Origin: Bacillota bacterium
Lineage (GTDB): Bacteria > Bacillota > Clostridia > Oscillospirales > Ruminococcaceae
Assembly: GCA_023418925.1 (NCBI GenBank)
Contig: JAEZYS010000014.1
Location: 1 to 64,000, forward strand
Reading direction: 5' to 3'
Length of the DNA stretch: 64,000 nucleotides
A program made the translations under genes and the position numbers. This document shows, one piece after another, positions 36,054 through 44,956 of this stretch. The first letter of the stretch is position 1; each line of letters starts with the position of its first letter. The notes under the pieces are model-generated. The model ran no database searches. It was not told the DNA's origin and saw nothing but the letters and a program-made list of their open reading frames with translations.

Positions 36054-37292
36054 TTGCAGGATAATAAAAAATACGATTGCTTAATTATTGGCGGTGGTGC
36101 GGCAGGCCTTATGGCTTCTATTACTGCCGCAGACTACGGGAAAAGTGTTCTTATCCTTGAACGGAATGACAGACTCGGTAAGAAGCTTCTCATTACAGGA
36201 AAAGGCCGCTGCAACGTAACAAACAACTGTGATATTGACAGATTTATGGCTAACATTCCAACAAATCCACGCTTTCTGTACTCTGCATATTCAAATTTCA
36301 ACTCACAGGATTGTATAAACTTTTTTGAAAATCTGGGAGTAAAACTTAAGACTGAACGTGGGAACAGAGTTTTCCCTGTAAGTGACAAGGCTCTTGAAAT
36401 TGTAAGTGCTCTTGAGGATGCTGTAAAAGAAAGAAACATAACTGTAAAGAATGTAAGAGCTACAGGACTTATTATTGAAGATGGCACTGTCAAAGGAGTT
36501 ACAAGCAAAGAAGGCTCTTTTAACGCTGATTCAGTGCTTATTGCAACGGGAGGAAAATCCTATCCGAGAACCGGTTCTGACGGTGACGGGTACAAGTTTG
36601 CAATGCAGGCAGGTCACACTGTTATTCCGCAGAAAGCCTCCCTTGTGCCGATTGTTACAGAAGAAAAATATTGTGCTGACATGATGGGACTTTCTCTAAA
36701 AAATGTTACACTAACACTGAAAAATCAGACGACTGGTAAGCAGATTTATTCTGAACTCGGTGAAATGCTTTTCACACATTTTGGCGTTTCAGGCCCTCTT
36801 GTTCTCAGTGCTTCAAGTCAGATAAAAAGCCTTGACAAAAACAAATATATATTTGAAATAGATTTAAAGCCTGCACTTGATGAAAAAACTCTTGACGCAA
36901 GGCTCCAAAGGGATTTATCTGAAAATTCAAACAAGGATTTCATAAATTCACTTTCAAAACTTCTCCCGACAAAAATGATACCTGTTGTTGTTAAGCTTTC
37001 TGGTATTCCGGGAGAAAAGAAAGTAAATCAGATAAGCAAGCAGGAACGTCAGGCTCTTATGCGGCTGCTTAAAGCTTTTCCGCTTACAGTAAAGGAATTC
37101 CGTCCGATTGACGAGGCGATCATTACTTGCGGAGGAGTAAAGACTTCAGAAATATCACCTAAGACTATGGAGTCAAAGCTGGTAAAGGGTCTGTACTTTG
37201 CCGGTGAGGTTATTGACGTTGACGGATACACGGGAGGATTTAACCTCCAGATAGCCTTCTGCACCGCTTATACGGCTGCAATCAACATGTAG
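36054..37292 (+). CDS. NAD(P)/FAD-dependent oxidoreductase, HI0933/BaiN family
   Basis: The dinucleotide-binding motif 'IIGGGAAGLMASITAADYG' starts at residue 9. 'GRCNVTNNCD', 'IATGGKSYPRTGSDGDG' and the C-terminal 'GLYFAGEVIDVDGYTGGFNLQIAF' are the typical flavoprotein motifs of the HI0933-like family, which includes BaiN of bile-acid-converting clostridia. Substrate unknown. TTG 36054 follows GGAGATGAAATT and is the only good start. It is 15 bp upstream of cmk, so it is likely in the same operon. Confidence 0.9.
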   Translation: MQDNKKYDCLIIGGGAAGLMASITAADYGKSVLILERNDRLGKKLLITGKGRCNVTNNCDIDRFMANIPTNPRFLYSAYSNFNSQDCINFFENLGVKLKTERGNRVFPVSDKALEIVSALEDAVKERNITVKNVRATGLIIEDGTVKGVTSKEGSFNADSVLIATGGKSYPRTGSDGDGYKFAMQAGHTVIPQKASLVPIVTEEKYCADMMGLSLKNVTLTLKNQTTGKQIYSELGEMLFTHFGVSGPLVLSASSQIKSLDKNKYIFEIDLKPALDEKTLDARLQRDLSENSNKDFINSLSKLLPTKMIPVVVKLSGIPGEKKVNQISKQERQALMRLLKAFPLTVKEFRPIDEAIITCGGVKTSEISPKTMESKLVKGLYFAGEVIDVDGYTGGFNLQIAFCTAYTAAINM

Positions 37293-37307
37293 AAAGAGGA
37301 TTGTTTT

Positions 37308-37976
37308 ATGCCTGTAAACATAGCTATAGACGGACCTGCAGGTGCAGGAAAAAGTACAATTGCTAAAGCAGCAGCTCATCATCTTGGATATATATACGTT
37401 GACACAGGATCACTGTACAGGGCAATTGCTTATTACGCTGTAAGCAACAGCATTGATCCCCATAAGTCAGAAGATGTAATTGCTTCACTTGATGGAATAA
37501 AACCTGAACTTCGCTTTATTGATAATGTTCAGCACGTCTTTCTCAACGGCAAGGACATTTCCGGGGAAATACGTACAGAGCAGATTTCAATGTTTGCTTC
37601 AGTAGTTTCTGCAATCCCTGAGGTCAGACACTTTCTTTTTGAACTTCAAAGGAAAATAGCAAGGGAAAACAATATCATCATGGACGGCAGAGATATCGGT
37701 ACTGTCGTACTCCCTGATGCTGACCTTAAGATATTTCTTACTGCAAGTGCTGAAAAGCGTGCTGAGAGAAGATACAACGAGCTTATTGTAAAGCCTGAAC
37801 CGCCTGCTTATGAAGAAGTTCTTGAAGATATAAAGCAAAGGGACTACAACGATATGCACCGTCCAATATCTCCTCTGAAACAGGCTGACGATGCTGTACT
37901 TGTTGATACATCAGATTTCACACTTGAACAATCAATAACCTTTATACTTAATCTTATAAAGGAAAAGTTATCATAA
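37308..37976 (+). CDS. cmk: Cytidylate kinase
   Basis: Cytidylate kinase phosphorylates CMP and dCMP using ATP. 'IAIDGPAGAGKSTIAKAAA' (P-loop), 'YVDTGSLYRAIAYY' and 'DGRDIGTVVLPDADLKIFLTA' are diagnostic. Length (222 residues) is normal. It is the first member of the cmk-plsC-ispH/rpsA group common in clostridia. RBS AGAGGATTGTTTT. Confidence 0.96.
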   Translation: MPVNIAIDGPAGAGKSTIAKAAAHHLGYIYVDTGSLYRAIAYYAVSNSIDPHKSEDVIASLDGIKPELRFIDNVQHVFLNGKDISGEIRTEQISMFASVVSAIPEVRHFLFELQRKIARENNIIMDGRDIGTVVLPDADLKIFLTASAEKRAERRYNELIVKPEPPAYEEVLEDIKQRDYNDMHRPISPLKQADDAVLVDTSDFTLEQSITFILNLIKEKLS

Positions 37977-38003
37977 AAACTATGCAGAAAGGAAATATTG
38001 TAG

Positions 38004-38633
38004 ATGAATGCTTTTATCAGATATTCTACCATACTTGCATACAAGATATTTTACAACTTTCATATAGAGGGAAAAGAAAATATTCCTGAAAATGAGGGCG
38101 TTGTTATTGCCTCTAATCACAGAAGCTATGCTGACCCTGTTCTGCTGACTATGCCTATGAAAAAGCCTGTAAAATATATGGCTAAGGAAGAACTTTTCAA
38201 GAATAAAATTTTCGGAGCTTTTATAAAAATGCTTGGTGCGTTCCCTGTAAAAAGAGGTGCCGGAGATATGAAAGTTATTGATGACTCTATTGCAATTCTA
38301 AGTTCAGGCAAAAACCTTGTTATCTTTCCTGAAGGCACAAGAGCAAAGGAAAACAAGGTTGGCAAGGGTAAAACAGGAGTTGCATTGATTGCTGCAAAAT
38401 CAGGAGCAGATGTGCTTCCGATGGGTATTGTGTTTGAGGGGGAAAAGCTTCATTTCAGAAGCAAACTAACATTAAGAATAGGTAAACTGATTAAATCAGA
38501 GGAACTTAAGGCTGATGAGGCAACACCTAAGGAACTGAAAGCTGTTAAACAAAGAATCATGAGTGCTATCACGGAACTTGTCGAACAGCCTGCAATGCTG
38601 CCTGATAAAGAAATGGAGAATAATTTACAATAA
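38004..38633 (+). CDS. plsC: 1-acyl-sn-glycerol-3-phosphate acyltransferase
   Basis: Phospholipid synthesis: the enzyme transfers the second acyl chain. The HX4D-type catalytic motif appears as 'ASNHRSYADPVL' (N-H-R-S-Y-A-D), and 'FPEGTRAKENKVG' is the second conserved block. A hydrophobic N terminus suggests membrane association. It lies between cmk and ispH. Length (209 residues) is normal. Confidence 0.93.
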   Translation: MNAFIRYSTILAYKIFYNFHIEGKENIPENEGVVIASNHRSYADPVLLTMPMKKPVKYMAKEELFKNKIFGAFIKMLGAFPVKRGAGDMKVIDDSIAILSSGKNLVIFPEGTRAKENKVGKGKTGVALIAAKSGADVLPMGIVFEGEKLHFRSKLTLRIGKLIKSEELKADEATPKELKAVKQRIMSAITELVEQPAMLPDKEMENNLQ

Positions 38634-40616
38634 ATGAGGTATAATATAACCGTTGCTAAAACTGCTGGTTTCTGCTTCGGAGTTAACAGGGCAGTTGAAC
38701 TTGTTTACAATGAACTGGATGCCAGTAGAAAGACTGCTACTTTCGGTGAAATTATTCACAATCCGACTGTTGTCAATGATCTGTGTTCAAAAGGAGTTAA
38801 AATAATTAACTCTCCTGATGAAATTGATTCTTTGAATACAGATTCCATAGTTATACGCTCACACGGAGTCTCAGCTGATATATATGAAAGCCTGAAAGCT
38901 AAGGCCATTAAATGTATTGATGGCACTTGTCCGTATGTAAAGCGTATTCACAATATTGTTTCAAGTAAGTCTGAACAGGGTTATGATATAGTAATTCTGG
39001 GAAATAAAGATCATCCTGAAGTTCAGGGAATAGTCGGAAATTGCAAAAATTCAGCGATTGTTATTATAAATGATTGTGATTTGTATGATTATTTGAAAAA
39101 AATTAATAAAATTGCAAAAAAAAAGGTTGCAATTGTTGCACAAACAACGTATAATGTATATATGTGGGACAAGTGTATGCAGGCTATTTCTACGTTCTGC
39201 GACGACATTGAGGTGTTCAATACAATCTGCAGTGCAACTTCAGACAAACAGAATGAGGCAACAGCACTTGCCGATAACTCCGATGTAATGATTATAGTCG
39301 GAGGGAAACACAGCTCCAATACTCTCAAGCTCTATGATATCTGTAAAAAACATTGCAGCTATTGCTTGCTGGTTCAGGATGCTGATGAGCTTCGCATGTC
39401 GGATCTTTCCGGCATAGCCGATAATACCAAAAATATAATTAAAGTTGGTATTACTGCCGGGGCTTCAACGCCGGCTTATATAATCAAGGAGGTACAAAAC
39501 CAAATGAGTGAAATTCTACAGAATATGGACGAGGACTTTAACTTTGAGGAGGCTCTTGACGCTTCATTCAAAAGAATATATACCGGTAACAGGGTGAAAG
39601 GATACATAACAGCTGTAAACAACACAGAAGCAATTGTTGATGTTGGTACAAAGCATACAGGTTATGTTTCATTGTCAGAATTAACTGATGACCCTTCTCT
39701 CAAACCATCTGATATAGTTAAGGTCGGAGATGAAGTTGATTTCATCGTTATTAAAATCAATGATGCTGAAGGCATTGTAAATCTTTCAAAGAAAAAAGTT
39801 GACGCTATGGTTGGCTTTGATAAGATTGCAAAGGCTAAGGAAGAAGATGCAATTCTTGAAGGCACTGTAATGAACGTTGTAAAGGGCGGTATTCTCGTTC
39901 TTACAAATGGAATCAAGGTATTTATTCCTGCTTCACAGTCTACAACACGCAGAGATGAAAAGCTTGACAATCTTCTTAAGAAAACTGTTAAGTTCAAGAT
40001 CATTGAAGTTAATGAGCAAAGGGGCAAGGCTGTAGGTTCTATCAAGGCTGTTCTTAATGCTGAAAGAGATTCTGCTAAGAACAAGTTTTGGGATAACGTT
40101 GAAGTTGGTCAGAAATTCAAGGGTGAAGTTAAGTCAATCACTAATTACGGTGCTTTTGTTGATCTCGGTGGTATTGATGGAATGATCCATATTTCTGAAC
40201 TTAGCTGGAACAGAATCAAGCACCCATCAGAAGTTGTTTCTGTAGGTGATGTTGTTGAAGTTTACGTTAAGGAGCTTGACAAGGACGCTAATAGAATTTC
40301 TCTCGGATACAAGAAGGATGAAGATAATCCTTGGACAAAGTTCCAGAGCAGCTGCAGTGTAGGCGATGTTGTTAAGGCAAAAATCGTTTCTATCACACCT
40401 TTCGGTGCTTTCGGACAGATTATGCCTGGTATTGATGGCTTAATTCACATTTCACAGATTGCTGACAAGAGAGTTACAAACGTTAAGGATGTACTATCAA
40501 TCGGTGATGAAGTTGAAGCTAAGATTACTGAAATTGACGCTGACAAGAAGAGAATCAGCATGTCAATCAGAGCATTAAGCGAAGGTTCTGACGAAGCTTC
40601 TGCAGATGCTGAATAA
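38634..40616 (+). CDS. ispH: Fused IspH (HMBPP reductase) and S1-domain protein
   Basis: The N-terminal 290 residues are 4-hydroxy-3-methylbut-2-enyl diphosphate reductase, the last step of the MEP isoprenoid pathway. Three conserved Cys of the iron-sulphur cluster lie in 'AGFCFGVNRAVE', 'GTCPYVKRIH' and 'NTICSATSDKQ'. After a linker, four S1 RNA-binding domains follow (from about residue 320). The third, 'GVQVKGKVKSIT..GAFVDLGGIDG...' type, is the clearest. This bifunctional fusion is known in clostridia, where the S1 part stands in for ribosomal protein S1. The start directly follows the plsC stop, indicating coupling. Confidence 0.95.
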   Translation: MRYNITVAKTAGFCFGVNRAVELVYNELDASRKTATFGEIIHNPTVVNDLCSKGVKIINSPDEIDSLNTDSIVIRSHGVSADIYESLKAKAIKCIDGTCPYVKRIHNIVSSKSEQGYDIVILGNKDHPEVQGIVGNCKNSAIVIINDCDLYDYLKKINKIAKKKVAIVAQTTYNVYMWDKCMQAISTFCDDIEVFNTICSATSDKQNEATALADNSDVMIIVGGKHSSNTLKLYDICKKHCSYCLLVQDADELRMSDLSGIADNTKNIIKVGITAGASTPAYIIKEVQNQMSEILQNMDEDFNFEEALDASFKRIYTGNRVKGYITAVNNTEAIVDVGTKHTGYVSLSELTDDPSLKPSDIVKVGDEVDFIVIKINDAEGIVNLSKKKVDAMVGFDKIAKAKEEDAILEGTVMNVVKGGILVLTNGIKVFIPASQSTTRRDEKLDNLLKKTVKFKIIEVNEQRGKAVGSIKAVLNAERDSAKNKFWDNVEVGQKFKGEVKSITNYGAFVDLGGIDGMIHISELSWNRIKHPSEVVSVGDVVEVYVKELDKDANRISLGYKKDEDNPWTKFQSSCSVGDVVKAKIVSITPFGAFGQIMPGIDGLIHISQIADKRVTNVKDVLSIGDEVEAKITEIDADKKRISMSIRALSEGSDEASADAE

Positions 40617-40634
40617 TAATCAAATATAGATTTT

Positions 40635-40669
40635 ACCCCTTGAATCTTTCAATTCAAGGGGTATTTTAA
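40635..40669 (+). terminator. Intrinsic terminator of the cmk-plsC-ispH operon
   Basis: ACCCCTTGAAT / ATTCAAGGGGT with a 6-nt loop and ATTTTAAT is a strong rightward terminator. Confidence 0.9.
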
Positions 40670-40673
40670 TATG

Positions 40674-40711
40674 AAAAAACTCTCACGGCTTAAGCATGGT
40701 GAGAGTTTTTT
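40674..40711. terminator. Bidirectional terminator between converging operons
   Basis: AAAAAACTCTCAC (40674-40686) pairs perfectly with GTGAGAGTTTTTT (40699-40711), so both strands have a U-run. It closes the rightward cmk operon and the leftward allose operon. Confidence 0.9.
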
Positions 40712-40742
40712 CTATATATTTTTAAGGGAAAACAAAATAGAA

Positions 40743-41399
40743 TTATTTATCTCCGAAAACAGCCTTGTAGTCAGCCTGGAACTTAGCTATACCCTGGTCT
40801 GTAAGCGGATGCTTAATCATCTGTGCTATTACTGAATATGGTACAGTTGCAATATCAGCTCCTGCAAGAGCGCAGTCTGTAACATGGATAGGATTACGTA
40901 CAGATGCAGCAATTATTTCTGAACTTATGCCGTATATCTTGAAGATTTCTGAAATAGTTCTGATAAGGTCAATTCCAGGGAAACTTATATCATCAAGTCT
41001 GCCCAGAAATGGTGATACATAAGTTGCTCCTGCCCTTGCAGCAAGCAATGCCTGGTTTGCAGAGAAAACTAAAGTTACATTGGTCTTGATACCCTCAGAG
41101 GAAAGAACCTTAACAGCCTTCAGACCTTCTTCAGTCATAGGAATTTTTACAATCATATTCTTATGGATTGCAGCAATTTCCCTGCCCTCTTTGATCATAT
41201 CCTCAGCGTTGACAGTTGTAGCCTTGACTTCCCCGCTGATAGGTCCGTCTACTATTGAAGTAATCTCACGGATAACCTCAACAAAATCCCTGCCTTCTTT
41301 TGCAATAAGGGATGGATTTGTTGTTACACCACAAATAACTCCCATGTCATTTGCCTTTTTAATATCATCAACATTAGCAGTATCTATAAAAAACTTCAT
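40743..41399 (-). CDS. Transaldolase-like fructose-6-phosphate aldolase
   Basis: The small (218-residue) TalC/FSA family is identified by 'MKFFIDTANVDDIKKANDMG', 'GVTTNPSLIAKEG', the Schiff-base Lys in 'NMIVKIPMTEEGLKA', and 'GATYVSPFLGRLDD'. It splits or transfers the dihydroxyacetone part of fructose-6-phosphate, or acts as a transaldolase in the pentose pathway; the two are hard to tell apart. As the last gene of the allose-type operon it would handle the fructose-6-phosphate produced by AlsE. Its own leader (41400-41496) holds the conserved hairpin motif also seen before 55265. RBS GGAGATTATT. Confidence 0.85.
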   Translation of the reverse strand: MKFFIDTANVDDIKKANDMGVICGVTTNPSLIAKEGRDFVEVIREITSIVDGPISGEVKATTVNAEDMIKEGREIAAIHKNMIVKIPMTEEGLKAVKVLSSEGIKTNVTLVFSANQALLAARAGATYVSPFLGRLDDISFPGIDLIRTISEIFKIYGISSEIIAASVRNPIHVTDCALAGADIATVPYSVIAQMIKHPLTDQGIAKFQADYKAVFGDK

Positions 41400-41430
41400 A
41401 ATAATCTCCATTCTATTTTCAATTTAAAAA

Positions 41431-41496
41431 TCAAAAATTCTGCTTTTGTATTTGCAGAAAGGAATAAATAGCTGGTGAAAAATATTTTTCACGCTA
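41431..41496 (-). promoter_or_regulatory. Conserved leader motif, copy A
   Basis: On the minus strand, directly after the ROK stop codon, the sequence begins TAGCGTGAAAAATATTTTTC and continues with AGCTATTTATTCC, TTCTGC and GCAGAA. It is about 85% identical to 55142-55206 (plus strand). Two hairpins form: GTGAAAAA/TTTTTCAC and TTCTGC/GCAGAA. The next gene starts 31 bp later behind ATGGAGATTATT. It may be a cis-acting RNA or a small dispersed repeat. The function is not known. Confidence 0.65.
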
Positions 41497-42438
41497 TTAT
41501 CTTCTTATATTAATTTTACCGCTGGCAGCAATAAGTGAACCCGTTGGAACTGCACCATCCAAAAGCATGCTACCGACAATTACATACCTGTTTTTATTTG
41601 CGGTAAATGCGTATAAATCAGTAAATTTCTGTATACGGGAGAAAAGTATATTTCCCATTTTGGCAACTCCGCCGCCAATAACAATTCTTGTTACACCTGT
41701 GATTGCAAGAACATTTACTAGACCTATAGAAAAAGTCTTTGCTATTCTGTCAAGCTCTTCATTGCAAAATAAATCTCCATACCTGACACCCTCAGCAAGC
41801 ATACGGCAATTTATTCTGCCATTCATTGCTGAAAGAAACACACTTTTACTTGCATAATCATTACTATTTAGTCTGTTTTCTATACTTTTTCCTGAACAGA
41901 TTAGTTCAAGTCTAGTCATTTCACCTGGCTTACCGGAAGTCAAGTCAGGAACCAAAGTATTTCCCAGGTAAGCTGCTCCATATCCCGAACCGTCAAAGTA
42001 GTTTCCATCAAAGTAAAGACCTCCGCCTATACCTGTACCTATATTTGTGTAAAATAGTCTGTCTGAGCCTTTTCCTGCTCCGCAGAAAAGCTCTCCTATG
42101 CCACCGGCAACAGTATCATTTATAACGGTTGTTTTAATCTTGAACTTATCCTCAAACCAACTTTTTAGTTCAAAGTTCTCCCATCCATCAATCTGAAGTG
42201 AACATAGTACCTTTCCTGTTGCTGTTTCAAGAGGACCACCAAAGCCTACACCGATACCATCAATTTTTTCACTTTCAAGTATGACTTTGATTTTATCTTC
42301 TATCCAAAGAAGAATATCTTTTGCTGTAAATTCAGGTGTAAGAACTACACATTCAGAACTTATTATTTTACCGTCAGCGGTACCAATTGCAATCTGTTGC
42401 TTTGTTCCACCTATTTCTACGGCAATATACTTATTCAT
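41497..42438 (-). CDS. ROK-family sugar kinase without the zinc motif
   Basis: The ATP-binding 'VEIGGTKQQIAIG' and 'GTGIGGGLYFDG' and the overall 313-residue length fit the ROK (glucokinase/fructokinase/allokinase) family. The usual CxCGxxGCxE zinc motif is missing. The corresponding region reads 'PGEMTRLELICSG', so it belongs to the zinc-less ROK subgroup of sugar kinases. Its start overlaps the rpiB stop by 8 bp. It is a second kinase in the operon, besides AlsK. Its substrate may be fructose or another hexose rather than allose. Confidence 0.75.
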   Translation of the reverse strand: MNKYIAVEIGGTKQQIAIGTADGKIISSECVVLTPEFTAKDILLWIEDKIKVILESEKIDGIGVGFGGPLETATGKVLCSLQIDGWENFELKSWFEDKFKIKTTVINDTVAGGIGELFCGAGKGSDRLFYTNIGTGIGGGLYFDGNYFDGSGYGAAYLGNTLVPDLTSGKPGEMTRLELICSGKSIENRLNSNDYASKSVFLSAMNGRINCRMLAEGVRYGDLFCNEELDRIAKTFSIGLVNVLAITGVTRIVIGGGVAKMGNILFSRIQKFTDLYAFTANKNRYVIVGSMLLDGAVPTGSLIAASGKINIRR

Positions 42439-42895
42439 GCCACTCTGATCCGTATTTCTTTTCAATATCATGAATAGTTTGTACACGTTCTGCATGGCGC
42501 CCGCCTTCAAATTTTGCCGAGAAGAACTCATCCACAATCATTTTAGCAGTTTCTGAACCGATTACTCTTGCACCCATTGCAATGATATTTGCATTGTTAT
42601 GTTGTACAGTCAGTCTTGCTGTATATGGCTCACTGCATACAGCTGCTCTGATTCCAGGAACCTTGTTAGCTGCAAGTGAAATTCCTACACCTGTTCCGCA
42701 GATAAGAATACCCTTGTCAATTTCGCCACGCATAAGTGCTTCTGCAACCTTAAGACCATATTCAGGATAGTTTACTCTTACATTCGGATCATGTGTTCCA
42801 AAATCTATACATTCATATCCCTTTTCCTTAACATGTTCCATAATAATATTTTTAAGTTCGATTGCAACATGGTCACATCCAAATCCAACCTTCAT
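42431..42895 (-). CDS. rpiB: Ribose-5-phosphate isomerase B (AlsI type)
   Basis: 'GFGCDHVAIELKNIIMEH', 'GTHDPNVRVNYPEYG', 'CGTGVGISLAANKVPGIRAAVC' and 'NNANIIAMGARVIG' are classical RpiB motifs. RpiB interconverts ribose-5-P and ribulose-5-P, and also allose-6-P and allulose-6-P (the AlsI activity of the allose pathway). The nearby alsE and alsK homologues favour the latter here. Start 42895 is used rather than 42904, which abuts the RBS. Confidence 0.9.
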   Translation of the reverse strand: MKVGFGCDHVAIELKNIIMEHVKEKGYECIDFGTHDPNVRVNYPEYGLKVAEALMRGEIDKGILICGTGVGISLAANKVPGIRAAVCSEPYTARLTVQHNNANIIAMGARVIGSETAKMIVDEFFSAKFEGGRHAERVQTIHDIEKKYGSEWHE

Positions 42896-42929
42896 TATTT
42901 TCATTCCTTTCAGAAAATATCTATATAAA

Positions 42930-42955
42930 TGGCTGCGGCAGAATTACCGCAGCCA
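42930..42955 (-). terminator. Intercistronic hairpin after alsB
   Basis: GGCTGCGG (42931-42938) pairs with CCGCAGCC (42947-42954) around an 8-nt loop, 14 bp after the binding-protein gene. There is no U-run. Such hairpins after binding-protein genes often stabilise the upstream message and reduce downstream expression. Confidence 0.55.
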
Positions 42956-42968
42956 TAATAACTATTGC

Positions 42969-43988
42969 TTATTTCTTAAATTCTGCTACGTTATCAGTTG
43001 TTACAAGTACTGAATCAACAGGTGTCTTTTCAGGGAATGTTCCAACTTCACCCTTGTTACCGCTCTTTACTGCATCAACGAGAAGCTTTAAGCTTGTTGC
43101 GCCGATGTTTGCAGGGTCCTGAGCAACTGTTGCACTGAGCTTGCCATCTGAAATAGATGTGATTGCTTCAGAGTCGCCGTCTGTACCAACAACGAGGATT
43201 TCACCAACCTTGTCAGCGTTTATAACTGCCTGAACTACACCAAGAGCCATACCGTCGTTTGCACAGTAAATGCCCTTAAGGTCAGGATTCTGCTGGATTA
43301 ATGTTGTTGCGATATCAAGAGCCTTCTGTCTGTCCCAATCAGCTGCCTGGCTGCTTACGATATTAAGTCCGCCGTCTTCAAAAGCTTTTCTTGCTCCCTG
43401 GATTCTGTCTTCTGATGACTGATTGCCTGACTTACCTTCGATAAGAGCTACCTTTGAACCTGCTTCAACTTTATCAACGATGAACTGAGCACCCTTGTTA
43501 CCTACTGCAACGTTATCTGTTGCAACGAAACCTACACATGCGCCGCCCTGGTTAGCAAGTTCCTGAGCATCGAACATCTCATCGATATCAACGATTGTAA
43601 TTCCATTCTTTGTAGCCTGTCCTACACCTGGAAGAAGGTTTACAGATGATAAAGGAGCAATTGCAATACCCTTATATCCCTTTGAAATACAGCTTTCAAG
43701 AATTGTAAGCTGACCTTCGAGGTCATCTTCACTCTGTGCTGAATAAATATCAACCTTAATGCCCTGTGCTGCGGCTTCCTTTTCAACGCCTTCCCACATT
43801 CTTACCCAGAAGTCTGTTGCCTGAGTTTTAAGAATTACTGCGTAATCTGCCTTTTCATTAGATGCTACTGTTGTTGTTGCATCAGGTTTAGCTGTTTCTG
43901 TTGTAGCTCCACCTTTGCTGGAAGAACATCCTGCAAGACCAAGAGCCATAGAAAGTGATAAAATAGTTGCTAAAATTTTCTTTTTCAT
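42969..43988 (-). CDS. alsB: Sugar ABC transporter binding protein (AlsB/RbsB type)
   Basis: The lipoprotein signal 'MALGLAGCSSSKGG' is followed by a Thr-rich linker. The periplasmic-binding-protein type I fold has 'ADYAVILKTQATDFWVRMWEG', 'IAPLSSVNLLPGV', and 'LKGIYCANDGMALGVVQA', as in ribose/allose-binding proteins. E. coli AlsB contains the similar 'AEYAVVLKTLSNPFWVDM' start, which supports allose or a related sugar as ligand. It is anchored outside the membrane and works with alsA and alsC. Start 43988 fits AGGAAGAGG. Confidence 0.85.
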   Translation of the reverse strand: MKKKILATILSLSMALGLAGCSSSKGGATTETAKPDATTTVASNEKADYAVILKTQATDFWVRMWEGVEKEAAAQGIKVDIYSAQSEDDLEGQLTILESCISKGYKGIAIAPLSSVNLLPGVGQATKNGITIVDIDEMFDAQELANQGGACVGFVATDNVAVGNKGAQFIVDKVEAGSKVALIEGKSGNQSSEDRIQGARKAFEDGGLNIVSSQAADWDRQKALDIATTLIQQNPDLKGIYCANDGMALGVVQAVINADKVGEILVVGTDGDSEAITSISDGKLSATVAQDPANIGATSLKLLVDAVKSGNKGEVGTFPEKTPVDSVLVTTDNVAEFKK

Positions 43989-44045
43989 AATAATATACCT
44001 CTTCCTTATATTTTCTGAACTGCACACTTTGCAGTTACAAACTAA

Positions 44046-44945
44046 TTAGAAATTTGCATATGAAGAATATGCACCGCCTATAACCCCGCCTGTCTGAGTA
44101 TGTTCAGGAAAAACAAATTCTATGTTCTCTGATGGCAATGGATGTCTTGTTCTGTGTTTTATCTGTTTAATCAGTCTTTCCATAGGGAAATCCTTCATAA
44201 TCATTACACCGCCGCCCATAATTACATAATCAGGATCAAGAATTGTTATTTCTGTACTTATTGGAATTGCAAGAGTATCAATAAAGTTCTGTATTTCCGG
44301 ATGATTACTGTGCTTTGTGAATACATCTGAAATGTTTGTATCAGGGAAATGTTCAGCACATATTCTCTGTAAATGCATTCCTGAACATCTTGCCTCACAG
44401 CAACCTTCATTTCCACATGTGCATGAGTCTGTCAGACCGTAAAAAGGGATATGTCCGAGTTCACCTGCTACTCCATTTTTGCCTACATGAAGACTTCCGT
44501 TAATATATATAGCATTTCCAAAACCAGTTCCAAGATACATTCCTATAATAGTTTTATCACCTTCCGGGTCAAGATTATATTTCTTGATATCATTTATCAG
44601 GAGATAGTTTACATCTCTGTCAACATAAACCGGAATATCAAGATCCTTCTGAAGCAAGTGTCCAAGATCCATATTTTCAAGTCCTTTTAGGTTAGGAGTT
44701 GAATATACAAAACTCTTGTCCTTACTTACCATTGACGGAACTCCAACAGAGATTGCAAGCACCTTATCTTCCAACTTATACTTTTTTATATATGCTCTGA
44801 TTTCGTCAGTAAGATTTTCAACTGCTCCATCTCCGAAAAACATTGAACTTGATTTCTTTTCAAAATGCTCAAGTCCCCCATCGGGTGAAACATAACCCAT
44901 TCTGATATTTGTTCCACCTATATCTATACCTATAATTTCTTTCAT
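44046..44945 (-). CDS. alsK: D-allose kinase-like ROK kinase
   Basis: ROK kinase with 'IIGIDIGGTNIRMGYVSPDGG', the catalytic-Asp region 'PVYVDRDVNYLLI', and the zinc motif 'CTCGNEGCCEARCSG' near residue 175. E. coli AlsK has the same 'IGGTNIRMG' opening, and the neighbouring alsE, rpiB and alsB homologues make D-allose-6-phosphate formation its likely job. Start 44945 fits AAGGTAGG. Its ATG lies 12 bp after the alsE stop region (overlapping open frame). Confidence 0.82.
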   Translation of the reverse strand: MKEIIGIDIGGTNIRMGYVSPDGGLEHFEKKSSSMFFGDGAVENLTDEIRAYIKKYKLEDKVLAISVGVPSMVSKDKSFVYSTPNLKGLENMDLGHLLQKDLDIPVYVDRDVNYLLINDIKKYNLDPEGDKTIIGMYLGTGFGNAIYINGSLHVGKNGVAGELGHIPFYGLTDSCTCGNEGCCEARCSGMHLQRICAEHFPDTNISDVFTKHSNHPEIQNFIDTLAIPISTEITILDPDYVIMGGGVMIMKDFPMERLIKQIKHRTRHPLPSENIEFVFPEHTQTGGVIGGAYSSYANF

Positions 44946-44956
44946 GGGACCTACCT